Shown: positions 33,266 through 41,237 of the stretch, piece by piece | Position numbering within the stretch: position 1 is the stretch's first letter | Layout of the letters: each line of letters begins with the position of its first letter | The notes under the pieces: generated by a model | Database searches by the model: none | What the model saw: the letters and a program-made list of their open reading frames with translations, nothing else | Told to the model about the DNA's origin: nothing | Position numbers and translations under genes: made by a program | Source: Methylomusa anaerophila | GTDB lineage: Bacteria; Bacillota; Negativicutes; Sporomusales; Sporomusaceae | NCBI RefSeq assembly: GCF_003966895.1 | Contig: NZ_AP018449.1 | Location: 2,311,501-2,375,500 of the forward strand | DNA length: 64,000 nucleotides | Reading direction: 5' to 3'

Positions 33266-35670
33266 TTAGCAGCAACCTGGTCCGGATTTCGGTGCGCACG
33301 CTGGTGGAATGGATTCTGCGCTCCGGGGATCTGGTTTTTTCCCTGACCGCGCCGGCCCGGGCCGTTGAGGGCACAAAGGCTCACCGCAAGGTGCAAAAGT
33401 CGCGGACAGGCGAATATCAAGCCGAAGTAGCCTTGACATATACCATTGAGCGGGAAGACCTTGTTTTGGAGATCGGCGGCCGGGCCGACGGGATTTTTCT
33501 TAACCGGGGGGATGAAGAAGCGGCAGCGGTTATCGATGAAATAAAGTCAACCAGCCGTCCGTTAGAAGCGATTGAAGCCGACCAATATCCCTTACACTGG
33601 GCGCAGGCTAAATGTTATGCATTTATTTACGCGGCGCAGAATGATCTGGATACTATTGGCGTCCAGTTGACTTACTATCAGCTCGATAGCAGAGAAATCA
33701 AGGAATTTTGCCTTTTCTATCCTCGCGGGGAATTGGCCGTCTTTTTCCACGGTCTGGTTGAGCAATACCTGTTTTGGGCCAGACTGTTAAGGGATTGGAT
33801 CAAGGTGCGGGATGAGTCCATTGCTCAAATTAATTTTCCTTTTGTCGGCTATCGTCCCGGCCAGCGGGAATTAGCGGTGGCTGTATATAAGACAATCGCC
33901 GCCGGCAGGAAACTGTACGCGCAGGCGCCTACCGGGGCGGGCAAAACCATGGCGACCATATTTCCCGCCGTCAAAGCGGTAGGTTCCGGCCTGATTGAGA
34001 AGATATTTTTCTTAACCGCCAAGACAGTGACACGGGGATTGGCGGAAGAGGCTTTTGCCAAGCTGCGGCTGAACGGTCTGGTATTTAAAACAGTCACTTT
34101 AACGGCCAAGGATAAAATATGTTTTAAACCCGGCAGGGAATGTCACCCGGGCGAGTGTGAATACGCTAACGGGCATTTTGACAGGGTGAACGGAGCCATT
34201 GCCGACATTTGGCGGGAGGATTGTTACACGCGTGCGACGGTGGAGCAATATGCCGGCAAACATCGGGTCTGTCCCTTCGAGTTTTCCCTTGATTTAGCGC
34301 TTTGGGCTGACGGTGTTATTGGCGATTACAATTATGTCTTTGACCCCCGGGTGTATTTACGGCGATTTTTTGACAATGATACCGGCTGCAACTGCTGCTT
34401 TTTGATTGATGAGGCGCATAATCTGGTAGACAGGGCCAGAGAGATGTTTTCCGCCGCCCTGCTGCGCCGTCCCTTCGTCCATCTCAGGCGAGCCAGCCGG
34501 CAGGTATTGCCCCGAGTGTCGAAAGCGGCCCAGGCTGTCGGCGCCCGGTTGCGGCAGATCGGCAAGACCTGCCTGACCGGCGGGGAAGGCGAACCGGTGG
34601 ATTTTTTTGTGCAGAAGGAAGCTTTATACGATATACATTCGGTGTTGCGCAAGTTTACTAACGAAGTTGAACGCTGGCTGTTAACGGGGAACCAGGATCA
34701 AGCCGGCCCCGAACTGAAAACGGCGTTATTGGACCAGTATTTTACAGCCCTGAGCTACCTGCGGATTGCCGAGTGTTATGATGAACGGTATGTCACCTAT
34801 CTTGAAGCCGTTGAGGATAACGACGTAAAGGTCCGGCAATTTTGCGTTGACCCGGCCAAACTGCTGCGTGCCGCTCTTCAGCGTGGGCGTGCCGCCATCT
34901 TTTTTTCGGCGACGTTAACACCCCTTTCCTATTTTGCCGCTGTGTTGGGCGGCAACGAGGATGACGGCAAGATCGCCGTCCCTTCGCCGTTTTCACCTGA
35001 CAACCTCTGCCTCATGATTGCCGGCAGAATTGCTACCACTTATAAATCCCGGGCCGGAACCTATGACCGGGTGGTGGCGGCCATCGCGGCGGCGGTAAGC
35101 GGCAAAACCGGCAACTATCTGGTGTTTTTCCCGTCATTCCAGTATCTTGGGGAAATATACGAACGTTTCTCTTATCAATATCCCCGCATCCGGGTCATCC
35201 GGCAGGCTGTTTCGATGGCGGAACAGGAACGTGTGGCGTTCTTGGATCACTTCGGCCGCAGCGGCAACAGACCCCCTGACGAAACGCTGGTCGGCTTTGC
35301 CGTGCTTGGCGGCATTTTCGGCGAGGGGATTGATCTTGTTGGCGAGCGGTTATCCGGGGCTGTCATTGTGGGGGTTGGGCTGCCCCAAATCGGCAATGAG
35401 CGGGATATTATCCGGGATTATTATAATCAGGTAAATAGTCAGGGATTCGAGTTTGCCTATATGTATCCCGGAATGAACAAGGTGCTGCAAGCCGCCGGGC
35501 GGGTAATCAGGACGGAACAGGACCGCGGCGTGGTACTGCTCATTGATGAACGTTTTACCGGCTATCGCTACAAAACTTTATTTCCGTCCGAGTGGCGGCA
35601 GGGGGTGAAGGTGGCGGATGCGGCAGGCATCACCGGGGTCGTAGGTCGTTTTTGGCAACAGGGATGCTGA
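33262..35670 (+). CDS. Nuclease-helicase fusion (PD-(D/E)XK plus XPD/DinG-like)
   Basis: The 802-residue superfamily 2 DNA helicase of the Rad3/XPD class has an N-terminal Cas4/RecB-like nuclease module. The nuclease residues are seen as GGRADGIFL (Asp about 73) and IDEIKST (Glu-x-Lys about 91). The Walker A box APTGAGKT is near 222. Four cysteines between about 285 and 336 (ICFKPGREC, GEC, VCPFE) match the XPD iron-sulfur domain. Next come IDEAHNL near 381 and, at the C-terminus, the helicase motif QAAGRVIRTEQDRG. It probably unwinds 5'-3' and cuts branched DNA in repair. ATG 33262 overlaps the MFS stop; the next gene has its own promoter. Confidence 0.88.
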   Translation: MISSNLVRISVRTLVEWILRSGDLVFSLTAPARAVEGTKAHRKVQKSRTGEYQAEVALTYTIEREDLVLEIGGRADGIFLNRGDEEAAAVIDEIKSTSRPLEAIEADQYPLHWAQAKCYAFIYAAQNDLDTIGVQLTYYQLDSREIKEFCLFYPRGELAVFFHGLVEQYLFWARLLRDWIKVRDESIAQINFPFVGYRPGQRELAVAVYKTIAAGRKLYAQAPTGAGKTMATIFPAVKAVGSGLIEKIFFLTAKTVTRGLAEEAFAKLRLNGLVFKTVTLTAKDKICFKPGRECHPGECEYANGHFDRVNGAIADIWREDCYTRATVEQYAGKHRVCPFEFSLDLALWADGVIGDYNYVFDPRVYLRRFFDNDTGCNCCFLIDEAHNLVDRAREMFSAALLRRPFVHLRRASRQVLPRVSKAAQAVGARLRQIGKTCLTGGEGEPVDFFVQKEALYDIHSVLRKFTNEVERWLLTGNQDQAGPELKTALLDQYFTALSYLRIAECYDERYVTYLEAVEDNDVKVRQFCVDPAKLLRAALQRGRAAIFFSATLTPLSYFAAVLGGNEDDGKIAVPSPFSPDNLCLMIAGRIATTYKSRAGTYDRVVAAIAAAVSGKTGNYLVFFPSFQYLGEIYERFSYQYPRIRVIRQAVSMAEQERVAFLDHFGRSGNRPPDETLVGFAVLGGIFGEGIDLVGERLSGAVIVGVGLPQIGNERDIIRDYYNQVNSQGFEFAYMYPGMNKVLQAAGRVIRTEQDRGVVLLIDERFTGYRYKTLFPSEWRQGVKVADAAGITGVVGRFWQQGC

Positions 35671-35681
35671 GTACCGGTTTC

Positions 35682-35710
35682 TTGTTTATGCGGTGTATCC
35701 GGTTTATAAT
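35682..35710 (+). promoter_or_regulatory. Promoter of the PHP phosphatase gene
   Basis: TTGTTT, a 17-nt spacer and a perfect TATAAT, 70 nt upstream of the start codon. Confidence 0.6.
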
Positions 35711-35779
35711 GGATATAGGGGGATCCGGAAGGATAATTGTAAAATTGGATGGTCCGGGGACATGATAGGAGGATTTCTG

Positions 35780-36547
35780 ATGTTGTTTGACACCCATATG
35801 CATACTGTGTTTTCCACTGACTCCCGTATGACTATTGGGGAAGCAATCGCCAAAGGACGGGAAGCGGGTTTAGGTATTGTGATCACCGAACATATGGATC
35901 TGGCTTATCCGGAACCGAAAAAATTTTTGTTTGATGCGGCTGAGTATTTCCAGGTCTATGAAAAATACCGCAGTGACACGGTTCGTCTGGGAATTGAAAT
36001 TGGGATGAGAACGGACTGCCTTGAGGGAAATCATTCGCTGGTTAGCGCCTGGCCTTTTGACTATGTAATCGGCTCCGTTCATGTAGTTGACAATATTGAT
36101 ATCTACCAGGAAGGCTTTTATCGTTTAAAAGGTAAAGCCGAGGTCTACCGGCAGTATTTTGACACGATGATCGGTTGCCTTAAGTGCTATGATTTCATTC
36201 ATAGTCTGGGACACATTGACTATATCGCCAGATATGCCAGGTATAGTGACCCGGAAGTATATTACCATGAATTCCGGGAGAAAATTGACGAGATACTGAC
36301 CCTTTTGGCGGAGAAAGGGAAAGCCATTGAGATTAACACCCGCCGTTTTGGCGATAAAAATGCAGTAGAGAACTTGCTGGCCATTTACCGGCGGTTTCAT
36401 GAATTAGGCGGCCGGCTGGCAACTATCGGGTCGGATGCCCACCGGCCGGAGGATATTGGCCGGTGGCTGGATGTGGCGCTGGAAGTGGCTGAAGCAACCG
36501 GTTTGAAACCGGTCTGGTTTAAGGAAGGCGTGCCGCAGTACTTATAG
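35780..36547 (+). CDS. PHP-domain histidinol-phosphatase family protein
   Basis: The 255-residue PHP protein resembles HisJ-type histidinol phosphatases. Metal motifs include DTHMHTVFSTDSRM, ITEHMDL, GIEIGM, GSVHVVD, HSLGHIDYI and IGSDAHRPEDIG. HisJ performs the penultimate step of histidine synthesis, but no his genes are nearby and the family includes other phosphatases, so the substrate is not certain. ATG 35780 has AGGAGG six bases upstream. It is distinct from the PHP gene at 30734. Confidence 0.85.
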   Translation: MLFDTHMHTVFSTDSRMTIGEAIAKGREAGLGIVITEHMDLAYPEPKKFLFDAAEYFQVYEKYRSDTVRLGIEIGMRTDCLEGNHSLVSAWPFDYVIGSVHVVDNIDIYQEGFYRLKGKAEVYRQYFDTMIGCLKCYDFIHSLGHIDYIARYARYSDPEVYYHEFREKIDEILTLLAEKGKAIEINTRRFGDKNAVENLLAIYRRFHELGGRLATIGSDAHRPEDIGRWLDVALEVAEATGLKPVWFKEGVPQYL

Positions 36548-36622
36548 TCTTTCTTCTTGTATGGTATAATGTGTCTATATAGTGTTTCAAAAATTGTATT
36601 TATTTAGGTCATCTAATGCCTC

Positions 36623-36813
36623 GAACTGCTTAGAAATCGTCAGATACCGTTGCATATGAAAAAAACTTATTGCAATGATATTTGCTAATTACAAGTTCGA
36701 ACTATCATAGTCAGACCGGAGGCACGACGAGGACCGGAACGGAAGCGTACTGGACGTACGCTGGAGTGAGGACCGCAGAAGCAACGACGCAGCTGGCGGT
36801 TTATAAGCAGTTC
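36623..36813 (+). ncRNA. Structured leader repeat A, copy 2 (expanded)
   Basis: The closing stem is GAACTGCTTA / TAAGCAGTTC. The insert lies in the 5' half (between CGTCAGAT and GGCACGACGAG), with an intact AGCGTAC / GTACGCT hairpin in the core. The ATG at 36858 is 44 nt downstream. It fills most of the gap 36548-36857. Confidence 0.8.
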
Positions 36814-36857
36814 CCTACTTAATGGGAATAGTATAAGAGCCGAAGGGGAGTCATGTT

Positions 36858-37265
36858 ATGCAGATTAAGCGGGTGGATTCGACGATTAGCACAGATAGAC
36901 TGCAAGAGTCAAAGGAGTATTACATCAAATACTTCCAATTCCAGCTGGTGTACGAAAGCGACTGGTATATTGAACTCCTGGCGCCGGGATTGCCTACAAC
37001 CGGAATAAGTTTTGTCCTGCCGCAGCGGGACGCAGGCGAATTCTTTTTTGGCAAAGGGCTGATCCTGTCCTTCGAGGTGGAGGATGTGGACGCGGAATAC
37101 CGGCGGCTGACAGAGGCTGGGTTGGATATTGTTCAGGAATTGCAGGATAAACCCTGGGGCGAGAGAAGTTTTGTCGTGGATGATCCCAACGGCGTACACC
37201 TGTATATTTATGAATCCATTCCGGCGACGCCGGAGTATCAAAAAGTTTATGATACCTTTAAGTAA
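36858..37265 (+). CDS. VOC-superfamily (glyoxalase/dioxygenase-like) protein
   Basis: The 135-residue protein is one vicinal-oxygen-chelate domain built from two beta-alpha-beta-beta-beta modules. It has VDSTISTDRLQESKEYYIKY at the start and SFVVDDPNGVHLYIYE at the end, where DPNG.....E is the typical metal-ligand region. VOC proteins include glyoxalases, dioxygenases and antibiotic-binding proteins, and the substrate is not evident. ATG follows AAGGGGAG and lies just downstream of structured repeat A. Confidence 0.85.
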   Translation: MQIKRVDSTISTDRLQESKEYYIKYFQFQLVYESDWYIELLAPGLPTTGISFVLPQRDAGEFFFGKGLILSFEVEDVDAEYRRLTEAGLDIVQELQDKPWGERSFVVDDPNGVHLYIYESIPATPEYQKVYDTFK

Positions 37266-37290
37266 GTTTTATTTCTTCTGCCGGAGAATG

Positions 37291-37350
37291 TTGATCCAAA
37301 TTCGAAGACACCCACACTTATAGAAGTGGGTGTCTTCGAATTTGGATCAA
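37291..37350. repeat. 25-bp perfect hairpin after the VOC gene
   Basis: Arms 37291-37315 and 37326-37350 are perfectly complementary around a 10-nt loop. It could work as a terminator for the VOC gene, although the following TTGCTCTTGT is a poor T tract. Confidence 0.85.
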
Positions 37351-37373
37351 TTGCTCTTGTCATACTGAATCTA

Positions 37374-37592
37374 TCACAGATTGTCGTGTTTGTCGGATAA
37401 TATCGACAGGCCGGCGGCTTCATTATCCGCCGTATTTTGAGTTGGATCGGTTTTTTGCTGTCCCTTATACAGGAAGAAGTTTTCTAATAGATAAAACAGG
37501 CTAAAGCCAGGACTTGATCCCCGCAATAAAGGAGACCCCTCGGAAAAAGGCCCTGCCGGCGGGGGACCTTCCGTCGGTTTGCCGTGTTGCAT
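37374..37592 (-). CDS. Small hypothetical protein
   Basis: The 72-residue frame starts at an ATG with a strong AAGGAAGGGG site six bases upstream. This is why it is listed despite no recognised family. The N-terminal half is proline/glycine-rich (TEGPPPAGPFSEGSP), followed by SLFYLLENFFLYKGQQ and an acidic tail. It could be a small sporulation or envelope protein. It is convergent with the VOC gene. Confidence 0.4.
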   Translation of the reverse strand: MQHGKPTEGPPPAGPFSEGSPLLRGSSPGFSLFYLLENFFLYKGQQKTDPTQNTADNEAAGLSILSDKHDNL

Positions 37593-37776
37593 AAGTAATC
37601 CCCTTCCTTTCCGCTGTATTTGAGTACCGTTATTATATTGTTATACGGATTTCAAGTTATTATACGCTGCTGTTTCTGCCGGTGTGTCTGGCAGCGGTGC
37701 GGGGAAATCAATTCTTTAATGGGACATATATATTTTCAAGGCGAGAGAAAGTTTTAATCCTTTGTGTTAGACAAAG

Positions 37777-37818
37777 AAGAAGCGGGAAACCCTATACATA
37801 GAAGTTTTCCCGCTTCTT
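37777..37818. repeat. 13-bp hairpin
   Basis: AAGAAGCGGGAAA (37777-37789) faces TTTCCCGCTTCTT (37806-37818), a terminator-like structure in the gene-free stretch 37593-38148. Confidence 0.6.
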
Positions 37819-37890
37819 ACTCAATTTTGCGAAAGTATAAAAGTATATACGAAGGAATAGGCTGTAGATAAAAAGATAAAAATACCAACC

Positions 37891-37967
37891 ATAGAGAATA
37901 GAGAATAGAGAATAGAGAATAGAGAATAGAGAATAGAGAATAGAGAATAGAGAATAGAGAATAGAGA
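37891..37967. repeat. Heptanucleotide tandem array, 11 exact copies
   Basis: ATAGAGA is repeated exactly 11 times (77 nt), about 180 nt upstream of the PreP-type protease gene. The open frames running through it are artefacts of the repeat (LFSILYS when read on the minus strand). Confidence 0.95.
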
Positions 37968-37989
37968 CACAGAATACCCAGAGAAAGAA

Positions 37990-38053
37990 CAACGCAGACG
38001 CCCCAAGGCGCCAAACTTTCTACAGCAGTTCCCTGCTCAATGGGAAGTAGATT
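37990..38053 (+). repeat. Relic of structured leader repeat A (3' part only)
   Basis: AACGCAGACG, then CAGCAGTTCCCTGCTCAATG and GGAAGTAG match the 3' third of repeat A and its trailing hairpin. The 5' part is missing, and the heptamer array lies where it would be. An AGGAGG follows at the usual distance but leads to no gene. Confidence 0.55.
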
Positions 38054-38148
38054 GCTAACAGGAGGAATTTGGCGTTCTAGGGAAAAATAAAATACATAAG
38101 ATAATAAGCACACAAATAAGCAAACTAAGAGAAAAGAGAGGGAAGCAA

Positions 38149-41091
38149 ATGTCACTTACAGTCGGCGATGTCAACCACGGGTTTGAATTAATTGAAACTA
38201 ACCAGGTAACTGAAATAAATTCAACAGCCAAGTTATTCGAGCACAAAAAGAGCGGCGCCCGCCTTCTTTATCTTGAGAATGACGACGACAACAAAGTGTT
38301 CTCAATCAGTTTCCGCACTCCGCCGGCAGACAGCACCGGAGTGCCGCATATTATCGAGCATTCGGTATTGTGCGGGTCGCGCAAGTTTCCGATGAAAGAA
38401 CCGTTCGTGGAGTTGGTTAAGGGTTCGTTAAATACTTTTTTAAACGCCATGACTTTTCCCGATAAGACTATGTATCCGGTTGCCAGCCGGAACAATAAGG
38501 ACTTCCGCAACCTTATGGATGTTTATCTGGACGCCGTGTTTCATCCCAAAATGGTAGACACGCCGGCAATTCTCATGCAGGAAGGGTGGCATTATGAGTT
38601 GGAATCGCCGGCGGCCCCTTTAACCTACAAAGGAGTAGTATATAACGAAATGAAAGGCGTTTTTTCCTCGCCGGATGCAATTCTGGAAAGGAAAGTCTCC
38701 CAGGAACTTTTCCCGGATACCGCTTATGGCGAGGAATCCGGCGGCGATCCGGACGACATTCCCTGTTTGACCCAGGCGGAATTCGTAGCTTTTTTCCGGA
38801 AATACTATCATCCGGCCAACAGTTATATTTTCTTATATGGTGACCTTGATATTCTGGACACTTTGAAATTCCTGGACGAAGCTTATCTGAAGGACTTTGA
38901 GCGCACTGCCGTCAACTCGGCCGTGACTGTGCAGGCGCCTTTTAAAAGCGGCAAAGAAGCCAGCTATGATTATCCCGTTTCCCCCAATGAACCCACCAAG
39001 GAAAAAACTTACCTATCGTTAAATTATGTTGTGGGCAAAGCCATTGATCCGGAGGTTTACCTCGGGTTCATGATTCTGGAACATTTGCTGTTGGAGACTC
39101 CCGCCGCGCCCCTTAAGCAGGCGCTGTTGAACGCCGGCCTGGGTAAGGAGGTTTTTGGCAGCTATGCCAAAAGCATGCTGCAGCCTGTCTTCTCTGTTGG
39201 CGTCAGCGGCTCGGAGCCGGACCGGGCCGGCGTGTTCAAACGGGTTATTCACGATACGCTGCAAAACTTGGTGAATGAGGGTATCGACAAAAAACTGATC
39301 GAGTCATCCATCAATATTTTTGAATTCCACCTGCGGGAGGCTAATTTCGGCAGCCGTCCCAAGGGGCTGGTATACAACATGAAATGTATGGACAGTTGGC
39401 TGTACGACGAAAGCCCGCTTATGCACCTGGCGTATGAACCCACTTTGGAAAAGATTAAAACAGCCGTGCACAGCCCTTATTTTGAAACCATGATCCAAAA
39501 ATACCTTTTGGCTAACTCCCACCAGGCAATGATCGTCCTTAAGCCCAAACCCTGTTTATCACAGGCCAAAACAGCGGAACTTGAGCGGAAGCTGGCGGAA
39601 TATAAAGCGACGCTGTCGGCGGAACAGCTAAAGGGGATTATGGACCAAACCAAAAGCCTGAAAGAAAGGCAAGAGACGCCGGACCCGGCGGAAATACTTA
39701 AACTGATTCCGCTCCTCGATTTGCAGGATATTGAATCCAAGGCGGAAGAATTGCCGCTCATTGAGAAAAAAGAGGCGGGAGTGCCGGTATTGTTCCACCC
39801 GATCTTCACCAACCGGATTGGGTACGTCGGCCTCTATTTTGACGTGAGCGCTGTACCGCAGGAATTGCTGCCGTATGTTTACCTGCTGGCGGAAATATTG
39901 GGCAAAGTCGATACAAGCAAATACAATTATACTGAATTATCCAAGGAGATTAATATTCATACCGGCGGTTTCTGTTATAATTTGGCTGCATTTTCGGAAA
40001 ACGGCGACGATCAAACGTATCACCCAAAATTTATCATCAAAGGTAAGGCACTTGTTGACAAGCTGCCGCAAATGTTTGAGCTTATGGGTCTGGTTGCCGG
40101 CGGCAGCCTGTTTGACAAACAGGAAAGAGTGAAGGAACTGATACTTGAGGTCAAGGCCGGGTGGGATACGGCCTTGTTTAAGCGCGGTCAGCAGGTTGTG
40201 GCCAGCCGCGTGTTGTCTTATTTCTCGCCGGCCGCCAAGTTCAATGAAATCGGCCAATTTACCTTCTATAAATTCATGTCCGGCCTGGAGCGGGAATTGG
40301 ACGGCAAGCTGGCGGAAATCGGCAAAAATTTGGCCAATACCGCCCGCTTGATATTCAACCGTGACAGTCTTCTAGTCAGCATTACCTGTGAAGAAGGAGA
40401 CTATCCGAAGTTTACAGACAGCCTGGCTGTTCTTTATAATTTGTTGGGCGCCAGGAATTTAAAACCCGTAACGTATCACTTTGACCTGGAGGCTTTAAAT
40501 GAAGGAATCATGACTGCCGGCAAAGTACAGTACGTGGCCAAAGGCGCCAACTTCCGGCGGCTGGGGTATTCCTATCATGGCAGTATGAAGGTATTGGAAA
40601 GCATATTAAGGTATGACTTTTTATGGTCGCGCATCCGGGTTCAGGGAGGAGCCTACGGCGCGTTTGCCCAGTTTGACCGCAACGGCAATATTGTATTCGG
40701 TTCGTATCGCGACCCCAACCTGCTGGCGACGCTGCAGGTTTATGACGAAACGGCCCAGTATCTTGCGGCGTTTAATACCGGTAATGTTTCCCGCCGGGAG
40801 ATGACCAAATATGTAATCGGCGCCATCAGCGGAATGGATACGCCCCTCACTCCCCAAATGAAAGGGGAACGGGCTACGGCGCTGTATATCCGGAAGATCA
40901 GCCGGGCCGACATCCAGGTCGAGCGGGATCAGGTGCTGGCCACCGGTCAGGAAGATATTCGCCGGCTGGCGGCACTGGTTGACGCCGCCATGAAGGAGAA
41001 CTATTTGTGTGTCATGGGCAGCGAGCAAAAAATCCGGGAAAGCCAGGAACAAAAAAAGGTGTTCGGCCGGTTGGCCGAAGCATTTGAGTAA
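38149..41091 (+). CDS. PreP-type M16C metalloprotease
   Basis: The 980-residue zinc peptidase of the insulinase/presequence-protease family is organised as two catalytic-fold halves joined by a helical hinge. The inverted zinc motif HIIEHSVLCGS (His67, Glu70, His71) is present, with the downstream metal glutamate in YNEMKGVFSSPD. The length is normal for PreP-like bacterial enzymes, which degrade small peptides inside a closed chamber. No signal peptide is seen, so it is cytoplasmic. ATG follows GAGAGGGAAGCAA. It is transcribed alone, downstream of the heptamer array. Confidence 0.93.
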   Translation: MSLTVGDVNHGFELIETNQVTEINSTAKLFEHKKSGARLLYLENDDDNKVFSISFRTPPADSTGVPHIIEHSVLCGSRKFPMKEPFVELVKGSLNTFLNAMTFPDKTMYPVASRNNKDFRNLMDVYLDAVFHPKMVDTPAILMQEGWHYELESPAAPLTYKGVVYNEMKGVFSSPDAILERKVSQELFPDTAYGEESGGDPDDIPCLTQAEFVAFFRKYYHPANSYIFLYGDLDILDTLKFLDEAYLKDFERTAVNSAVTVQAPFKSGKEASYDYPVSPNEPTKEKTYLSLNYVVGKAIDPEVYLGFMILEHLLLETPAAPLKQALLNAGLGKEVFGSYAKSMLQPVFSVGVSGSEPDRAGVFKRVIHDTLQNLVNEGIDKKLIESSINIFEFHLREANFGSRPKGLVYNMKCMDSWLYDESPLMHLAYEPTLEKIKTAVHSPYFETMIQKYLLANSHQAMIVLKPKPCLSQAKTAELERKLAEYKATLSAEQLKGIMDQTKSLKERQETPDPAEILKLIPLLDLQDIESKAEELPLIEKKEAGVPVLFHPIFTNRIGYVGLYFDVSAVPQELLPYVYLLAEILGKVDTSKYNYTELSKEINIHTGGFCYNLAAFSENGDDQTYHPKFIIKGKALVDKLPQMFELMGLVAGGSLFDKQERVKELILEVKAGWDTALFKRGQQVVASRVLSYFSPAAKFNEIGQFTFYKFMSGLERELDGKLAEIGKNLANTARLIFNRDSLLVSITCEEGDYPKFTDSLAVLYNLLGARNLKPVTYHFDLEALNEGIMTAGKVQYVAKGANFRRLGYSYHGSMKVLESILRYDFLWSRIRVQGGAYGAFAQFDRNGNIVFGSYRDPNLLATLQVYDETAQYLAAFNTGNVSRREMTKYVIGAISGMDTPLTPQMKGERATALYIRKISRADIQVERDQVLATGQEDIRRLAALVDAAMKENYLCVMGSEQKIRESQEQKKVFGRLAEAFE

Positions 41092-41157
41092 CCCGTTTCC
41101 CTTGAGAAAACACAAGGATTGCCCAATTGCCATTAAAGCGGGTATTTTATAACAAGC

Positions 41158-41195
41158 AAAAGCTGTTCTTCCATTAATAGGAGGGCGGCTTTTTT
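41158..41195 (+). terminator. Terminator-like hairpin
   Basis: AAAAGCTGTTCT pairs with AGGGCGGCTTTT using several G.U pairs, then TTTTTC. It lies between the protease gene and the activase gene. Confidence 0.55.
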
Positions 41196-41237
41196 CAATA
41201 TACCGATGCTTTTCTGGGCAGAATACAGGAATAACAT

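Noticed and set aside
37891..37967. CRISPR-like array
   Set aside because: The heptamers are contiguous with no spacers, and there are no cas genes.
37817..38155. Minus-strand frames rich in LFSILYS
   Set aside because: They are translations of the ATAGAGA tandem array and have no family match or ribosome site.
40621..41133. 170-codon frame opposite the PreP-type protease
   Set aside because: It is a shadow of the protease gene with no ribosome site and no recognisable domain.
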